The notes beneath the pieces are model-generated. The model did no database searches. It was not told the origin of the DNA and worked only from the letters and a program-made list of their open reading frames with translations. The position numbers and the translations under genes are program-made. Positions 50,702-59,009 of a stretch of DNA of 64,000 nt are shown here, one piece after another; positions within the stretch are counted from its first letter, which is position 1; every line of letters begins with the position of its first letter. Source of the stretch: Pseudomonas sp. GM74 (GTDB lineage Bacteria > Pseudomonadota > Gammaproteobacteria > Pseudomonadales > Pseudomonadaceae); assembly GCF_000282455.1 (NCBI RefSeq), contig NZ_AKJG01000108.1, positions 1 to 64,000 of the forward strand. The letters run 5' to 3'.

Positions 50702-51541
50702 TTAGCGAGCAATGGGCGTCAGGCGAAGCAAGTGAATCCGACGGCTGTCGGCGTTCAGGATGCGGAAACGGTACGGGCCGATTTCAGTGATTTCGTTGCG
50801 TTTTGGCAAGTGCCCGAACGCGCTCATCACCAGGCCGCCAACGGTGTCGAATTCGTCGTCTGAGAACTCGCTGTCGAAAAACTCGTTGAAGTTCTCGATC
50901 GGCGTCAGGGCCTTGATCAGGAAATCACCGCTGGGCAGCGGCTTGATGTAACTGTCTTCTTCGACGTCGTGTTCGTCTTCGATGTCGCCGACGATCTGTT
51001 CCAGCACGTCTTCGATGGTCACCAGGCCTGCCACGCCGCCGTACTCGTCGATGACGATGGCCATGTGGTTGTGGTTGGCACGAAACTCGCGCAGCAGCAC
51101 GTTAAGGCGCTTGGATTCCGGCACGAAGGTGGCCGGGCGCAGCAGGTCTTTGATGTTGAAATTGTCGCCATTCTCCTTGAGGATCAACGGCAGCAAGTCC
51201 TTGGCCAGCAACACGCCCATCACGTCATCGTGGCTTTCGCCGATCACCGGGTAGCGGGAGTGGGCCGAGTCGACCACGGCAGGCAGGAACTCGCGGGGTG
51301 TCTGGGTCGCCTTGATGCTGACCATTTGCGAGCGCGGGACCATGATGTCCCGGACCTGCAAGTCAGCCACCTGGATGGCGCCTTCGACGATGGCCAGCGC
51401 TTCGCTGTCCAGCAGTTTGTTCTGGTGTGCATCGCGCAGCAGCTCCAGCAGCTCCTGGCGGTTTTTCGGCTCGTGGGCAAAAGCCTGGGTGAGCTTACCC
51501 AGCCATGACTTCTGCCCGTTGCTCGATCGATCTTCGCTCAT
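50702..51541 (-). CDS. ybeX: CorC/YbeX family CBS-domain protein
   Basis: 279 residues with paired CBS domains (VRDIMVPRSQMVSIKATQTP and SKRLNVLLREFRANHNHMAI) and a C-terminal CorC_HlyC domain (FDTVGGLVMSAFGHLPKRNE). There is no membrane domain, so it is the soluble CorC type, linked to magnesium/cobalt efflux and ribosome-related phenotypes. It is in the usual phoH-ybeY-ybeX-lnt operon with a five-base gap to ybeY. Confidence 0.95.
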   Translation of the reverse strand: MSEDRSSNGQKSWLGKLTQAFAHEPKNRQELLELLRDAHQNKLLDSEALAIVEGAIQVADLQVRDIMVPRSQMVSIKATQTPREFLPAVVDSAHSRYPVIGESHDDVMGVLLAKDLLPLILKENGDNFNIKDLLRPATFVPESKRLNVLLREFRANHNHMAIVIDEYGGVAGLVTIEDVLEQIVGDIEDEHDVEEDSYIKPLPSGDFLIKALTPIENFNEFFDSEFSDDEFDTVGGLVMSAFGHLPKRNEITEIGPYRFRILNADSRRIHLLRLTPIAR

Positions 51542-51546
51542 AGCGA

Positions 51547-52041
51547 TTACTCTGAATCCTTTGTTGTTTCGGTAGGGGATGCGTCGGTTTCGTCGTCCGC
51601 GTACGGATCGGGAAAGCCCAGTTCTGCAAGCAACGTTCGTTCCAGTGCTTCCATTTCTTCGGCTTCCTCGTCATCAATATGGTCGTAACCAAGCAGATGC
51701 AAGCAGCCGTGAATCACCAGATGCGCCCAATGGGCCTTGAGTGCCTTGCCCTGTTCAGCGGCTTCGCGCTCGACCACGGCCACGCAGATCACCAGATCGC
51801 CCAGCAGCGGGATGTCGAGGAACTCATCCGGCACGTCGGCCGGGAATGACAAGACGTTAGTTGCGTAGTCCTTTTGCCGCCAGGTGTGGTTCAGCTCGCG
51901 CCCTTCGGCTTCGTCGACCAGACGAATGGTCATCTCCGAGTCGGCGGTGCGCTGGCGCAGGGCCAGTTCGCACCACTGGCGGAACTCCGCTTCGCTGGGG
52001 GCGCAGGCTTTGGTAGCGATTTGCAGGTCAAGCTCAAGCAT
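51547..52041 (-). CDS. ybeY: Endoribonuclease YbeY
   Basis: The start at MLELDLQIATKACAPSEAEF gives 164 residues; the longer frame upstream lies inside phoH. The zinc site HGCLHLLGYDHIDDEEAEEM is complete. YbeY matures the 3' end of 16S rRNA and helps ribosome quality control. Its start overlaps the phoH stop by eight bases. The acidic C-terminal tail is longer than in E. coli. Confidence 0.96.
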   Translation of the reverse strand: MLELDLQIATKACAPSEAEFRQWCELALRQRTADSEMTIRLVDEAEGRELNHTWRQKDYATNVLSFPADVPDEFLDIPLLGDLVICVAVVEREAAEQGKALKAHWAHLVIHGCLHLLGYDHIDDEEAEEMEALERTLLAELGFPDPYADDETDASPTETTKDSE

Positions 52042-53041
52042 CGCGGCGGCTATCCTTGGCGGCGGCATCATCGGCCGCGCGGGTTTCGAAGCGCTCGTAG
52101 GCTTCGACGATGCGCTGCACCAGTGGATGGCGAACGACGTCCTTGGGCTGGAAATGGGTGAAGCTGATCCCCGGCACATCCTTGAGCACTTCAATCACGT
52201 GGTGCAGGCCGGACTTGGTGCCGCGTGGCAGGTCGACCTGGGTGATGTCCCCGGTGATGACGGCGGTGGAACCGAAACCGATTCGGGTCAGGAACATTTT
52301 CATTTGCTCGACCGTGGTGTTCTGGCTTTCGTCGAGAATGATGAAGCTGTTGTTCAGCGTACGGCCGCGCATGTAGGCCAGCGGCGCGACTTCGATCACC
52401 TGGCGTTCGATCAGCTTGGCGACGTATTCGAAGCCGAGCATTTCGTAGAGCGCGTCGTAGAGCGGGCGCAGGTACGGGTCGATTTTTTGCGACAGGTCGC
52501 CGGGCAGGAAGCCGAGTTTTTCACCTGCTTCAACCGCCGGACGAACCAGCAGGATGCGGCGAATCTGCTCGCGCTCCAGTGCGTCCACCGCGCAGGCCAC
52601 GGCCAGGTAGGTCTTGCCGGTACCGGCCGGGCCGATGCCGAAGTTGATATCGTTACCGAGGATTTCCTTCACGTAGCGCACTTGATTCAAGCCGCGTGGG
52701 CGAATCATGCCTTTCTTGGTGCGCAGGGCCACGGACGGTTCGGCGGGGGAGTGGTTGTCCAGCTGCTCGACGGCCGATTCCTGCAGGAACAGGTGCACCA
52801 TGTCCGGCGACAGCTCGGTACCCTTGGTTTCCCGGTACAGGCGGCGCAGGAGGTTTTCCGCGGAGGTGGTGTGTTTGGGTTCGCCGATCAGCTCGAACTG
52901 GTTTCCGCGGTTGCGGATCTCAATGGTCAGGCGCTGTTCGATCAAGCGCAAATGCTCGTCGAATTGCCCGCACAGATTGGCGAAGCGGCGAGCTTCAAAA
53001 GGCTCGAGGATGAAACGATGTGGTTCTATGGGTGCGTTCAA
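52034..53041 (-). CDS. ybeZ: PhoH family ATPase (YbeZ)
   Basis: 335 residues starting from a TTG (MNAPIEPHRFILEPFEARRF); no ATG is available before the conserved part. The P-loop is GPAGTGKTYLAVACA and Walker B is NNSFIILDESQN. It probably works with YbeY on RNA. It heads a run of cotranscribed genes after miaB, from which it is separated by a REPIN. Confidence 0.94.
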   Translation of the reverse strand: MNAPIEPHRFILEPFEARRFANLCGQFDEHLRLIEQRLTIEIRNRGNQFELIGEPKHTTSAENLLRRLYRETKGTELSPDMVHLFLQESAVEQLDNHSPAEPSVALRTKKGMIRPRGLNQVRYVKEILGNDINFGIGPAGTGKTYLAVACAVDALEREQIRRILLVRPAVEAGEKLGFLPGDLSQKIDPYLRPLYDALYEMLGFEYVAKLIERQVIEVAPLAYMRGRTLNNSFIILDESQNTTVEQMKMFLTRIGFGSTAVITGDITQVDLPRGTKSGLHHVIEVLKDVPGISFTHFQPKDVVRHPLVQRIVEAYERFETRAADDAAAKDSRRDA

Positions 53042-53151
53042 GGTCGTATTTAGCCGCCCTGGGGCAATAGTGATGAATCAAGGATAGCGCCAGTGGGCTG
53101 GGTGCGAAAGCTCTTAAATATTGCAATCCGATCCCCGCCTCTGGCGCTGTA

Positions 53152-53245
53152 CCTGTGGGAGCGGGCTTGCTCGCGAAGAGGGAGTGTCAGTCGACATTAA
53201 TGGTGCTGACAGACCGCCTTCGCGAGCAAGCCCGCTCCCACAGGG
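53152..53245. repeat. REPIN between miaB and phoH
   Basis: Forward copy 53152-53178 and reverse copy 53218-53244 are perfect inverse repeats of the canonical REP with about 39 bases between them. It is ten bases from the miaB stop, in the middle of an otherwise conserved operon. Confidence 0.93.
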
Positions 53246-53255
53246 GTATTCGGTG

Positions 53256-54584
53256 TTATTGAATCAGCGAACCCCGCAGAGAGTGCGGTTGTGCTGCATC
53301 GATGTGCACATCCGCGAACTGCCCGATCAGGGTCGGATTGTCGCAGCGGAAGTTGACGATACGATTATTCTCGGTCCGGCCTTGCAACTCGCCCGGGTCT
53401 TTTTTCGAGTAATCGGTCACCAGGATCCGCTGGATCGAACCGACCATTTGTCGGCTGATCTCGAAACCTTGCTGGTTCAATCGATGTTGCAGCGCGTTCA
53501 GGCGTTCTTTTTTCAACTCTTCCGGAGTGTCGTCCGCCAGGTCGGCGGCCGGAGTGCCCGGGCGCTGGCTATAGACGAACGAGTAGGAAAAGTCGAAGCC
53601 GACGTCGGCAATCAGCTTCATGGTTTGTTCGAAATCTTTCTCGGTCTCGCCCGGGAAGCCGACGATGAAGTCCGAGCTGATGCAGATCCCCGGCACGGCG
53701 GCGCGCAGCTTGCGCAGCTTGGATTTGTATTCCAGCGCGGTGTGGTTGCGCTTCATCGCCGCGAGGATGCGGTCCGAGCCCGATTGCACCGGCAAGTGCA
53801 GGTGCTTGACCAGTTCCGGTACGTCGGCGTGGGCCTGGATCAGGCTGTCGGAGAATTCCAGGGGGTGCGACGTGGTGTAGCGGATGCGGTCGATGCCCTC
53901 GACCGCAGCGACCACGCGGATCAGCTCGGCCAGATCAGCCAGGCGCCCATCATGAGTGGTCCCGCGATAGCCGTTGACGTTCTGCCCCAGCAGCGTCACT
54001 TCGCGCACACCGTTTTCGGCCAGGTGAATGATCTCGGCAAGCACGTCGTCGAACGGGCGGCTGACCTCTTCGCCGCGGGTGTAGGGCACCACGCAGAAGG
54101 TGCAGTACTTGCTGCAACCTTCCATCACCGACACGTAAGCGCTCGGGCCGTCGATGCGGGGCTCGGGCAAGTGGTCGAACTTTTCGATTTCCGGGAACGA
54201 GACGTCGACTTGCGGCAGCTTGCTGATGCGCGCGGCGTCGATCATTTCCGGCAGGCGGTGCAGGGTCTGCGGGCCGAAGACCACGTCGACGTACGGCGCG
54301 CGATCGCGAATGGCCGCGCCTTCCTGGCTGGCCACGCAACCGCCGACGGCGATCACCATGTCCGGGTTGGCCAGTTTCAATTCACGCCAGCGACCGAGCT
54401 GGGAGTAGACGCGATCCTGGGCGCGTTCGCGGATCGAGCAGGTGTTGAGCAGGATCACGTCGGCGTCTTCAGCGCGGGCGGTGACTTCCAGGGCCTGATG
54501 TTCGCCCAGCAGATCGACCATGCGCGAGCTGTCGTACTCGTTCATCTGGCAACCGTGGGTTTCGATGTAAAGCTTCTTGGCCAT
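53256..54584 (-). CDS. miaB: tRNA-2-methylthio-N6-dimethylallyladenosine synthase
   Basis: 442 residues. The N-terminal UPF0004 domain has cysteines in ETHGCQMNEYDS, LLNTCSIRERA and AVGGCVASQEG; the radical-SAM cluster is EGCSKYCTFCVVPYTRG; a TRAM domain ends the protein. It adds the methylthio group to i6A37 of tRNAs. It begins the miaB-ybeZ-ybeY-ybeX-lnt series. Confidence 0.98.
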   Translation of the reverse strand: MAKKLYIETHGCQMNEYDSSRMVDLLGEHQALEVTARAEDADVILLNTCSIRERAQDRVYSQLGRWRELKLANPDMVIAVGGCVASQEGAAIRDRAPYVDVVFGPQTLHRLPEMIDAARISKLPQVDVSFPEIEKFDHLPEPRIDGPSAYVSVMEGCSKYCTFCVVPYTRGEEVSRPFDDVLAEIIHLAENGVREVTLLGQNVNGYRGTTHDGRLADLAELIRVVAAVEGIDRIRYTTSHPLEFSDSLIQAHADVPELVKHLHLPVQSGSDRILAAMKRNHTALEYKSKLRKLRAAVPGICISSDFIVGFPGETEKDFEQTMKLIADVGFDFSYSFVYSQRPGTPAADLADDTPEELKKERLNALQHRLNQQGFEISRQMVGSIQRILVTDYSKKDPGELQGRTENNRIVNFRCDNPTLIGQFADVHIDAAQPHSLRGSLIQ

Positions 54585-54720
54585 GGAATAGAGTCATCAC
54601 GTGATTCAAAGAACCGCGCATTATAGGGAACATGTACCCAGGTTCCTACCGCTGTGCGTCCGATGGCTATGCTATAGTTCGCGCCCTCATTTTTATCCCC
54701 CGATGTGTTGCTCGCCTGCC

Positions 54721-55050
54721 ATGACCAAACGTGAAGCTCCAATCTACAAGGTGATTTTCCTCAACCAGGGCCAGGTGTTCGAAATGTATGCCAAGCAGAT
54801 CTATCAAAGTGATCTGTGGGGCTTTCTGGAAGTGGAAGAGTTCGTCTTTGGCGAGCGTACGCAAGTGGTCGTCGATCCGAGCGAAGAAAAGCTCAAGGCT
54901 CAGTTCGAAGGCGTGGTGCGCAGTTTTGTGCCGATGCATTCGATCGTGCGCATCGATGAAGTCGAGCGTATGGGAACACCGAAAATCAGCGAAGCCCGTG
55001 GCGCGGTCGGCAATGTCATGCCGTTTCCGATGCCGATGCCTGAGAAGTAA
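54721..55050 (+). CDS. DUF1820 family protein
   Basis: 109 residues from the ATG at MTKREAPIYKVIFLNQGQVF. The conserved family core (YKVIFLNQGQVFEMYAKQIY, SDLWGFLEVEEFVFGE, SEEKLKAQFEGV) is full length, ending in a Pro/Met-rich tail. Function is unknown; the family is restricted to gamma-proteobacteria. It is divergent from miaB; a TATGCTATAGT box about 40 bases upstream could be its -10. Confidence 0.88.
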   Translation: MTKREAPIYKVIFLNQGQVFEMYAKQIYQSDLWGFLEVEEFVFGERTQVVVDPSEEKLKAQFEGVVRSFVPMHSIVRIDEVERMGTPKISEARGAVGNVMPFPMPMPEK

Positions 55051-55071
55051 GGCACAAAACCGGGTTGCTTC

Positions 55072-55138
55072 ATTCGCGAGCAAGCCCGCTCCCACAGGGT
55101 ACTGCATTCCAATGTGGGGGCGGGCTTGCTCGCGAAGA
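55072..55138. repeat. REP pair, reverse copy first
   Basis: A reverse REP (55072-55099) is followed after 13 bases by a forward REP (55113-55138). Order and short spacing differ from the standard REPINs, forming a tight hairpin between the convergent DUF1820 and SEL1-like genes. Confidence 0.88.
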
Positions 55139-55161
55139 GGCCGGAAAAAGCGCCGCAGAAT

Positions 55162-55716
55162 TCAAGGTAGAGGCGCGAAAGGCGTACGCCCGTCAGCGCT
55201 CTGCAATTCCATCAAATATTTACGGAAGATTTGCCCGAGCACCTGGGTAGCAAGCTCCAGTTCTTCGCGGGGCATCTTTTCGGTGACTTCGTCGGCGGTG
55301 TCCAGTGCATCTTCGGCGCCGTTGACCGCCGCCATCTTCAGCAGGATGTACGCCTGAACGTTATTGGCCGGCACGCCTTCGCCGTGGAAGAACATGGTGC
55401 CGAGTTTGAATTGTGCCTGGGCGTGGCCTTGCAGCGAGGCTTTTTCGAAATAGCTCAGGGCTTGATTGAGGTCGCGCGACGTGTTTTTGCCTTCGTAGTA
55501 GAACTCACCCAACTCGTATTGCGCTTGCGCATCCCCTTCTTCCGACGCTTTCTGGCAGGCGGCGAGCGCCTGTTCCAGGTCTTGCGGCTGGGTATTGAGG
55601 GTGCAGCGACCCATCGCTGGGATTAACAACGAGTTGCCGCCTGCCTGTGCGTGCGCGAGCAGGGGCTGAAGAAGCAACAGGCAGCCCAGTGCAAGGGTGC
55701 GGCCGGTGCGGTTCAT
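55162..55716 (-). CDS. SEL1/TPR-repeat periplasmic protein
   Basis: 184 residues from the ATG at MNRTGRTLALGCLLLLQPLL, a signal peptide cleaved near AHAQA. Two to three SEL1-like repeats follow (EGDAQAQYELGEFYYEGKNT, LQGHAQAQFKLGTMFFHGEG). Such repeats mediate protein contacts in the envelope; the partner is unknown. It is monocistronic, reading away from a 225-base gap shared with the hemL end. Confidence 0.87.
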   Translation of the reverse strand: MNRTGRTLALGCLLLLQPLLAHAQAGGNSLLIPAMGRCTLNTQPQDLEQALAACQKASEEGDAQAQYELGEFYYEGKNTSRDLNQALSYFEKASLQGHAQAQFKLGTMFFHGEGVPANNVQAYILLKMAAVNGAEDALDTADEVTEKMPREELELATQVLGQIFRKYLMELQSADGRTPFAPLP

Positions 55717-55904
55717 GGGAATCGACTTACCTCTGAAGGGCGCGCGGACCCATCGAGGGATCCAATAAGCGCGCATTATGAAATAAGCAGGGCCAACCTT
55801 ACAAAGTCTTTACTCGTTTTTCTGCTGCGCGGGAAATTTATCGCCCGCTTTGCGGGGGGATTATCAGCAGCGGCGCAGGAAAAAACGTGGGAATGCAGGC
55901 CAAA

Positions 55905-55932
55905 GCTGACGCTGGCAAGGGCCGGCGTCAGC
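55905..55932 (-). terminator. Terminator-like hairpin after hemL
   Basis: GCTGACGCTGGC and GCCGGCGTCAGC form a 12-bp stem (one wobble) with a 4-base loop, about ten bases beyond the hemL stop. The T tract on the minus strand is only CTTTGG, so the strength is uncertain. Confidence 0.65.
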
Positions 55933-55941
55933 ATTTGAGCG

Positions 55942-57225
55942 TTACTTCAAGGCCGCGAAGGCGCGCTCGGCGGCGTCCAGGGTCAGCTTCAGTTCAGCTT
56001 CGCCGTGGGCGATCGAAGTGAAACCGGCTTCGAATGCGCTCGGTGCCAGGTACACGCCACCTTCGAGCATCAGGTGGAAGAAACGACCGAACAGGGCAGC
56101 GTCGCTGGCCATGACGTCATCGAAAGTAACGATATCGTCGGCACCGCTGAAATACAGGCCGAACATGCCGCCGGCCTGGGTGGTCACGAACGGAATGCCG
56201 GCCGCATCGGCGCGCTGTTGCAGGCCGTCGAGCAGGCGAGTGGTGTAGTCGGTCAGCTCGGCGTGGAAGCCCGGGCGGCTGATCAGGCGCAGGGTGGTCA
56301 GGCCGGCGGCCATCGCCAGCGGGTTGCCGGACAGCGTACCGGCTTGGTAGACCGGGCCCAGCGGGGCGATGCGCTGCATGATTTCACGCTTGCCGCCGAA
56401 GCAGCCGACCGGCATGCCGCCACCGATGATCTTGCCGAAGGTGGTCAGGTCCGGCGTCACGCCGTAGTACGCCTGTGCACCGCCGAGAGCGACACGGAAA
56501 CCGGTCATCACTTCGTCGAAAATCAGCACCACGCCGTGCTTGTCGCACAGGGTCCGCAGGCCTTCGAGGAACCCCGGTGCCGGCGGTACGCAGTTCATGT
56601 TGCCGGCCACGGGCTCGACGATGATGCAGGCCACGTCCTGGCCGACTTCGGCAAGCATGGCTTCAACGGCATCGATGTCGTTGAAAGGCAGGGTCAGGGT
56701 GTGTTTGGCGAATGCCGCCGGTACACCGGCCGAGCTCGGTACGCCTTGGGTCAGTGCACCGGAACCGGCCTTGACCAGCAGGCTGTCGGAGTGACCGTGG
56801 TAGCAGCCTTCGAACTTGATGATGCTGTCGCGGCCGGTGAAGCCGCGGGCCAGGCGAATGGCGCTCATGGTCGCTTCGGTGCCGGAGCTGACCATGCGCA
56901 CCATTTCCATCGACGGCACGAGGGAGCAGACCAGGTCGGCCATCTGCGTTTCCATCTCGGTCGGTGCGCCGTAGGACAGGCCGTGCTCCAGCTGTTTGCG
57001 CACCGCGTCCAGCACATCCGGGTGGCTGTGGCCGAGAATCATCGGCCCCCAGGAGCCGACGTAATCCACATAGCGCTTGTCATCTTCGTCGGTGACGTAG
57101 GCGCCTTCGGCGTGCTTGAAGAACAACGGCGTGCCGCCGACGCTCTTGAACGCGCGAACCGGCGAGTTCACGCCACCGGGAATGTGTTTCTGGGCATTGG
57201 CAAACAGCGTTTCGGAACGAGACAT
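55942..57225 (-). CDS. hemL: Glutamate-1-semialdehyde 2,1-aminomutase
   Basis: 427 residues, the standard length. The PLP lysine lies in TTFGKIIGGGMPVGCFGG, and the substrate and cofactor regions MVSSGTEATMSAIRLARGFTG-like and LIFDEVMTGFRVA are intact. It makes 5-aminolevulinate for haem and, relevant here, for cobalamin. thiE lies 28 bases upstream on the same strand. Confidence 0.98.
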   Translation of the reverse strand: MSRSETLFANAQKHIPGGVNSPVRAFKSVGGTPLFFKHAEGAYVTDEDDKRYVDYVGSWGPMILGHSHPDVLDAVRKQLEHGLSYGAPTEMETQMADLVCSLVPSMEMVRMVSSGTEATMSAIRLARGFTGRDSIIKFEGCYHGHSDSLLVKAGSGALTQGVPSSAGVPAAFAKHTLTLPFNDIDAVEAMLAEVGQDVACIIVEPVAGNMNCVPPAPGFLEGLRTLCDKHGVVLIFDEVMTGFRVALGGAQAYYGVTPDLTTFGKIIGGGMPVGCFGGKREIMQRIAPLGPVYQAGTLSGNPLAMAAGLTTLRLISRPGFHAELTDYTTRLLDGLQQRADAAGIPFVTTQAGGMFGLYFSGADDIVTFDDVMASDAALFGRFFHLMLEGGVYLAPSAFEAGFTSIAHGEAELKLTLDAAERAFAALK

Positions 57226-57253
57226 GATCGGGCTCTCAAATCAGATTTAAAGC

Positions 57254-57877
57254 TTAAATAGAAAACAATTCGTTGAAGGCGCGGGCGCGGCGGGTGACCT
57301 CAGCCGTGCTCTCGGCGCCAAACAGGCCATGCACCACCGCCAGCAGATCGACACCATGGGCCACCAGCGGTGCGGCGTTATCCAGGGTGATGCCGCCGAT
57401 CGCGCAGATCGGCAGGTGCAATTGCTTGCGGGCCTGGTCGAGCAGGTCGAGGCTGCAGGTCGGTGCGCCGGGCTTGGTATTCGAATTGAAGAAGCGGCCG
57501 AAGGCGACGTAACTGGCGCCTTCCTTTGTCGCTTGCTCAGCCAGTTCGATTTGCGCGTGACAGGTCGAGCCGATGATCGCTTTGGAACCGAGCAGTGCGC
57601 GGGTCGGCGACAGCGGGCCGTCGGTCTGGCCCAGATGTACGCCGACGTTCAGGCGGGCGGCAAGCTCGGCGTCGTCATTGATGATCAGCTGGGTCTTGTA
57701 GCGTTCGCACAGGTCGCGCAAGGCCTCGGCCTCGCGCAGGCGGCGAGCCTCGTCGCTGCTCTTGTCGCGGTATTGCAGCAAGGTGACGCCGCCTTCCAGC
57801 GCCGCCTCCACGTACTTGAGCAACTTACCGTCCAGCAAATGGCTGTCGGTAATGGCGTACAGGCCACGTAGTTTCAT
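57254..57877 (-). CDS. thiE: Thiamine-phosphate synthase
   Basis: 207 residues from MKLRGLYAITDSHLLDGKLL; a start eight codons upstream would overlap less likely sequence. The TIM-barrel motifs LLQYRDKSSDEARRL, LIINDDAELAARLNVGVHLG and IGGITLDNAAPLVAHG, and the catalytic SxxHxxxE-type region, are present. It joins the pyrimidine and thiazole halves of thiamine. It is between thiD and hemL in a likely operon. Confidence 0.97.
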   Translation of the reverse strand: MKLRGLYAITDSHLLDGKLLKYVEAALEGGVTLLQYRDKSSDEARRLREAEALRDLCERYKTQLIINDDAELAARLNVGVHLGQTDGPLSPTRALLGSKAIIGSTCHAQIELAEQATKEGASYVAFGRFFNSNTKPGAPTCSLDLLDQARKQLHLPICAIGGITLDNAAPLVAHGVDLLAVVHGLFGAESTAEVTRRARAFNELFSI

Positions 57878-57908
57878 CGGACAAGCCTCACCGCATTTCA
57901 AATAGAAG

Positions 57909-58706
57909 TTACGAACAGAAATCCAGTGGCAAGCGGCGCGGCACGAACTGGCCTTTGCCTAGCTGCTCGGCATCACGCAGGGTGCGCCATGTGTAGTTAA
58001 GCGCGGTCTGTACGGCACTGGCGAGGTTTTCGCCCTGGGCCAGACGACCGGCCAGGGCGCTGGCCAGGGTGCAACCGGAACCGTGATAACTGCCCGGCAA
58101 ACGCTGGCAGGTATAGGTTTCGCGCAGGCCGTCGCGGCTGTACAGGCGATTGTGGATTTCGGTTTCGTCGCCATGGCCGCCGGTGATCAGCAGGTGTTTG
58201 ACGAACGGCAGGAGTTTTTCAGCGCACTCGTCAGCGGTGCCTTCGGGCAGTTCGGCGAGGATACGGGCTTCGGGAAGGTTGGGGGTCGCAATGATCGACA
58301 GGGGCAGCAGGCGTTCGCGCATGGCGTAGCCGACTTCATCCTTGCCCAGGCGTCCGCCACCGCCGGCGCGCAGTACCGGGTCGCAGACCACCGGCAAGTG
58401 CGGGTGCGCCGAAAGCAGTTCGACCACGGTGTCGACCATTTCCAGGGAACCGAGCATGCCCAGTTTGACCGCCGCGACTTCGGAGTCGTTGAGCACGGCA
58501 TTGGCCTGGGCCAGTACCCACTCACGGTCCAGGACGCGGAAGTCCGTGACATTGACGGTGTCTTGCACGGTCAGGGCGGTGACGGCCGGAGCCGCATGGC
58601 AACCCTGAGCGAGCAGGGCTTCGATATCTGCCTGCAAGCCGGCGCCACCACTTGGGTCGTGGCCGGAGAGACAGAGGACAACGGGGCGAGAACTGTAGAT
58701 ATTCAT
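57909..58706 (-). CDS. thiD: Hydroxymethylpyrimidine/phosphomethylpyrimidine kinase
   Basis: 265 residues from the ATG at MNIYSSRPVVLCLSGHDPSG. The ribokinase-fold signatures SGHDPSGGAGLQADIEAL, DPVLRAGGGGRLGKDE and the catalytic GSYHGSGCTLASALAGRLA are intact. It phosphorylates HMP twice. It starts the thiD-thiE-hemL run. No TPP riboswitch is visible upstream. Confidence 0.97.
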   Translation of the reverse strand: MNIYSSRPVVLCLSGHDPSGGAGLQADIEALLAQGCHAAPAVTALTVQDTVNVTDFRVLDREWVLAQANAVLNDSEVAAVKLGMLGSLEMVDTVVELLSAHPHLPVVCDPVLRAGGGGRLGKDEVGYAMRERLLPLSIIATPNLPEARILAELPEGTADECAEKLLPFVKHLLITGGHGDETEIHNRLYSRDGLRETYTCQRLPGSYHGSGCTLASALAGRLAQGENLASAVQTALNYTWRTLRDAEQLGKGQFVPRRLPLDFCS

Positions 58707-59009
58707 GGTGCGCGAGCTTACCACCAAACCTGTTTTTCGGGTGTTGTGGCAGTGTTTTTGGTCGATACATTGTGGTGAGGGGGCCGGCCCTTCGCCATAG
58801 TGATATTTCTGCCATTGATAATCGTTCAGTGGTCTCGCTGAAACGCCCGTCCTAGAGCCTTTTCATGAAAAATTTCAATGGTGTTCAATGGCCATCAACG
58901 GCTATGCTAGAGTGGATCCAAACCAATAACAGGTGATGCCGGTTTTACGTCTGCTCAAAAGGAATGGGGGGCTTCCTGACAGAACCGGACAGGCCACGCT
59001 GGGGCTTCA
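58707..59009. other. Divergent gap between thiD and ladS
   Basis: The 303 bases carry the promoters of two divergent genes. A GGCTATGCTAGAGT box near 58902-58915 could be a -10 (RpoS-like CTATGCT) for ladS, with no convincing -35. No thi-box, REP, small ORF or strong hairpin is seen. Confidence 0.5.

Noticed and set aside
56005..57261. A 418-codon plus-strand frame opposite hemL
   Set aside because: Shadow of hemL, which is full length with its PLP motif.
58707..59009. TPP riboswitch upstream of thiD
   Set aside because: No thi-box sequences or the expected paired helices could be found in the leader.
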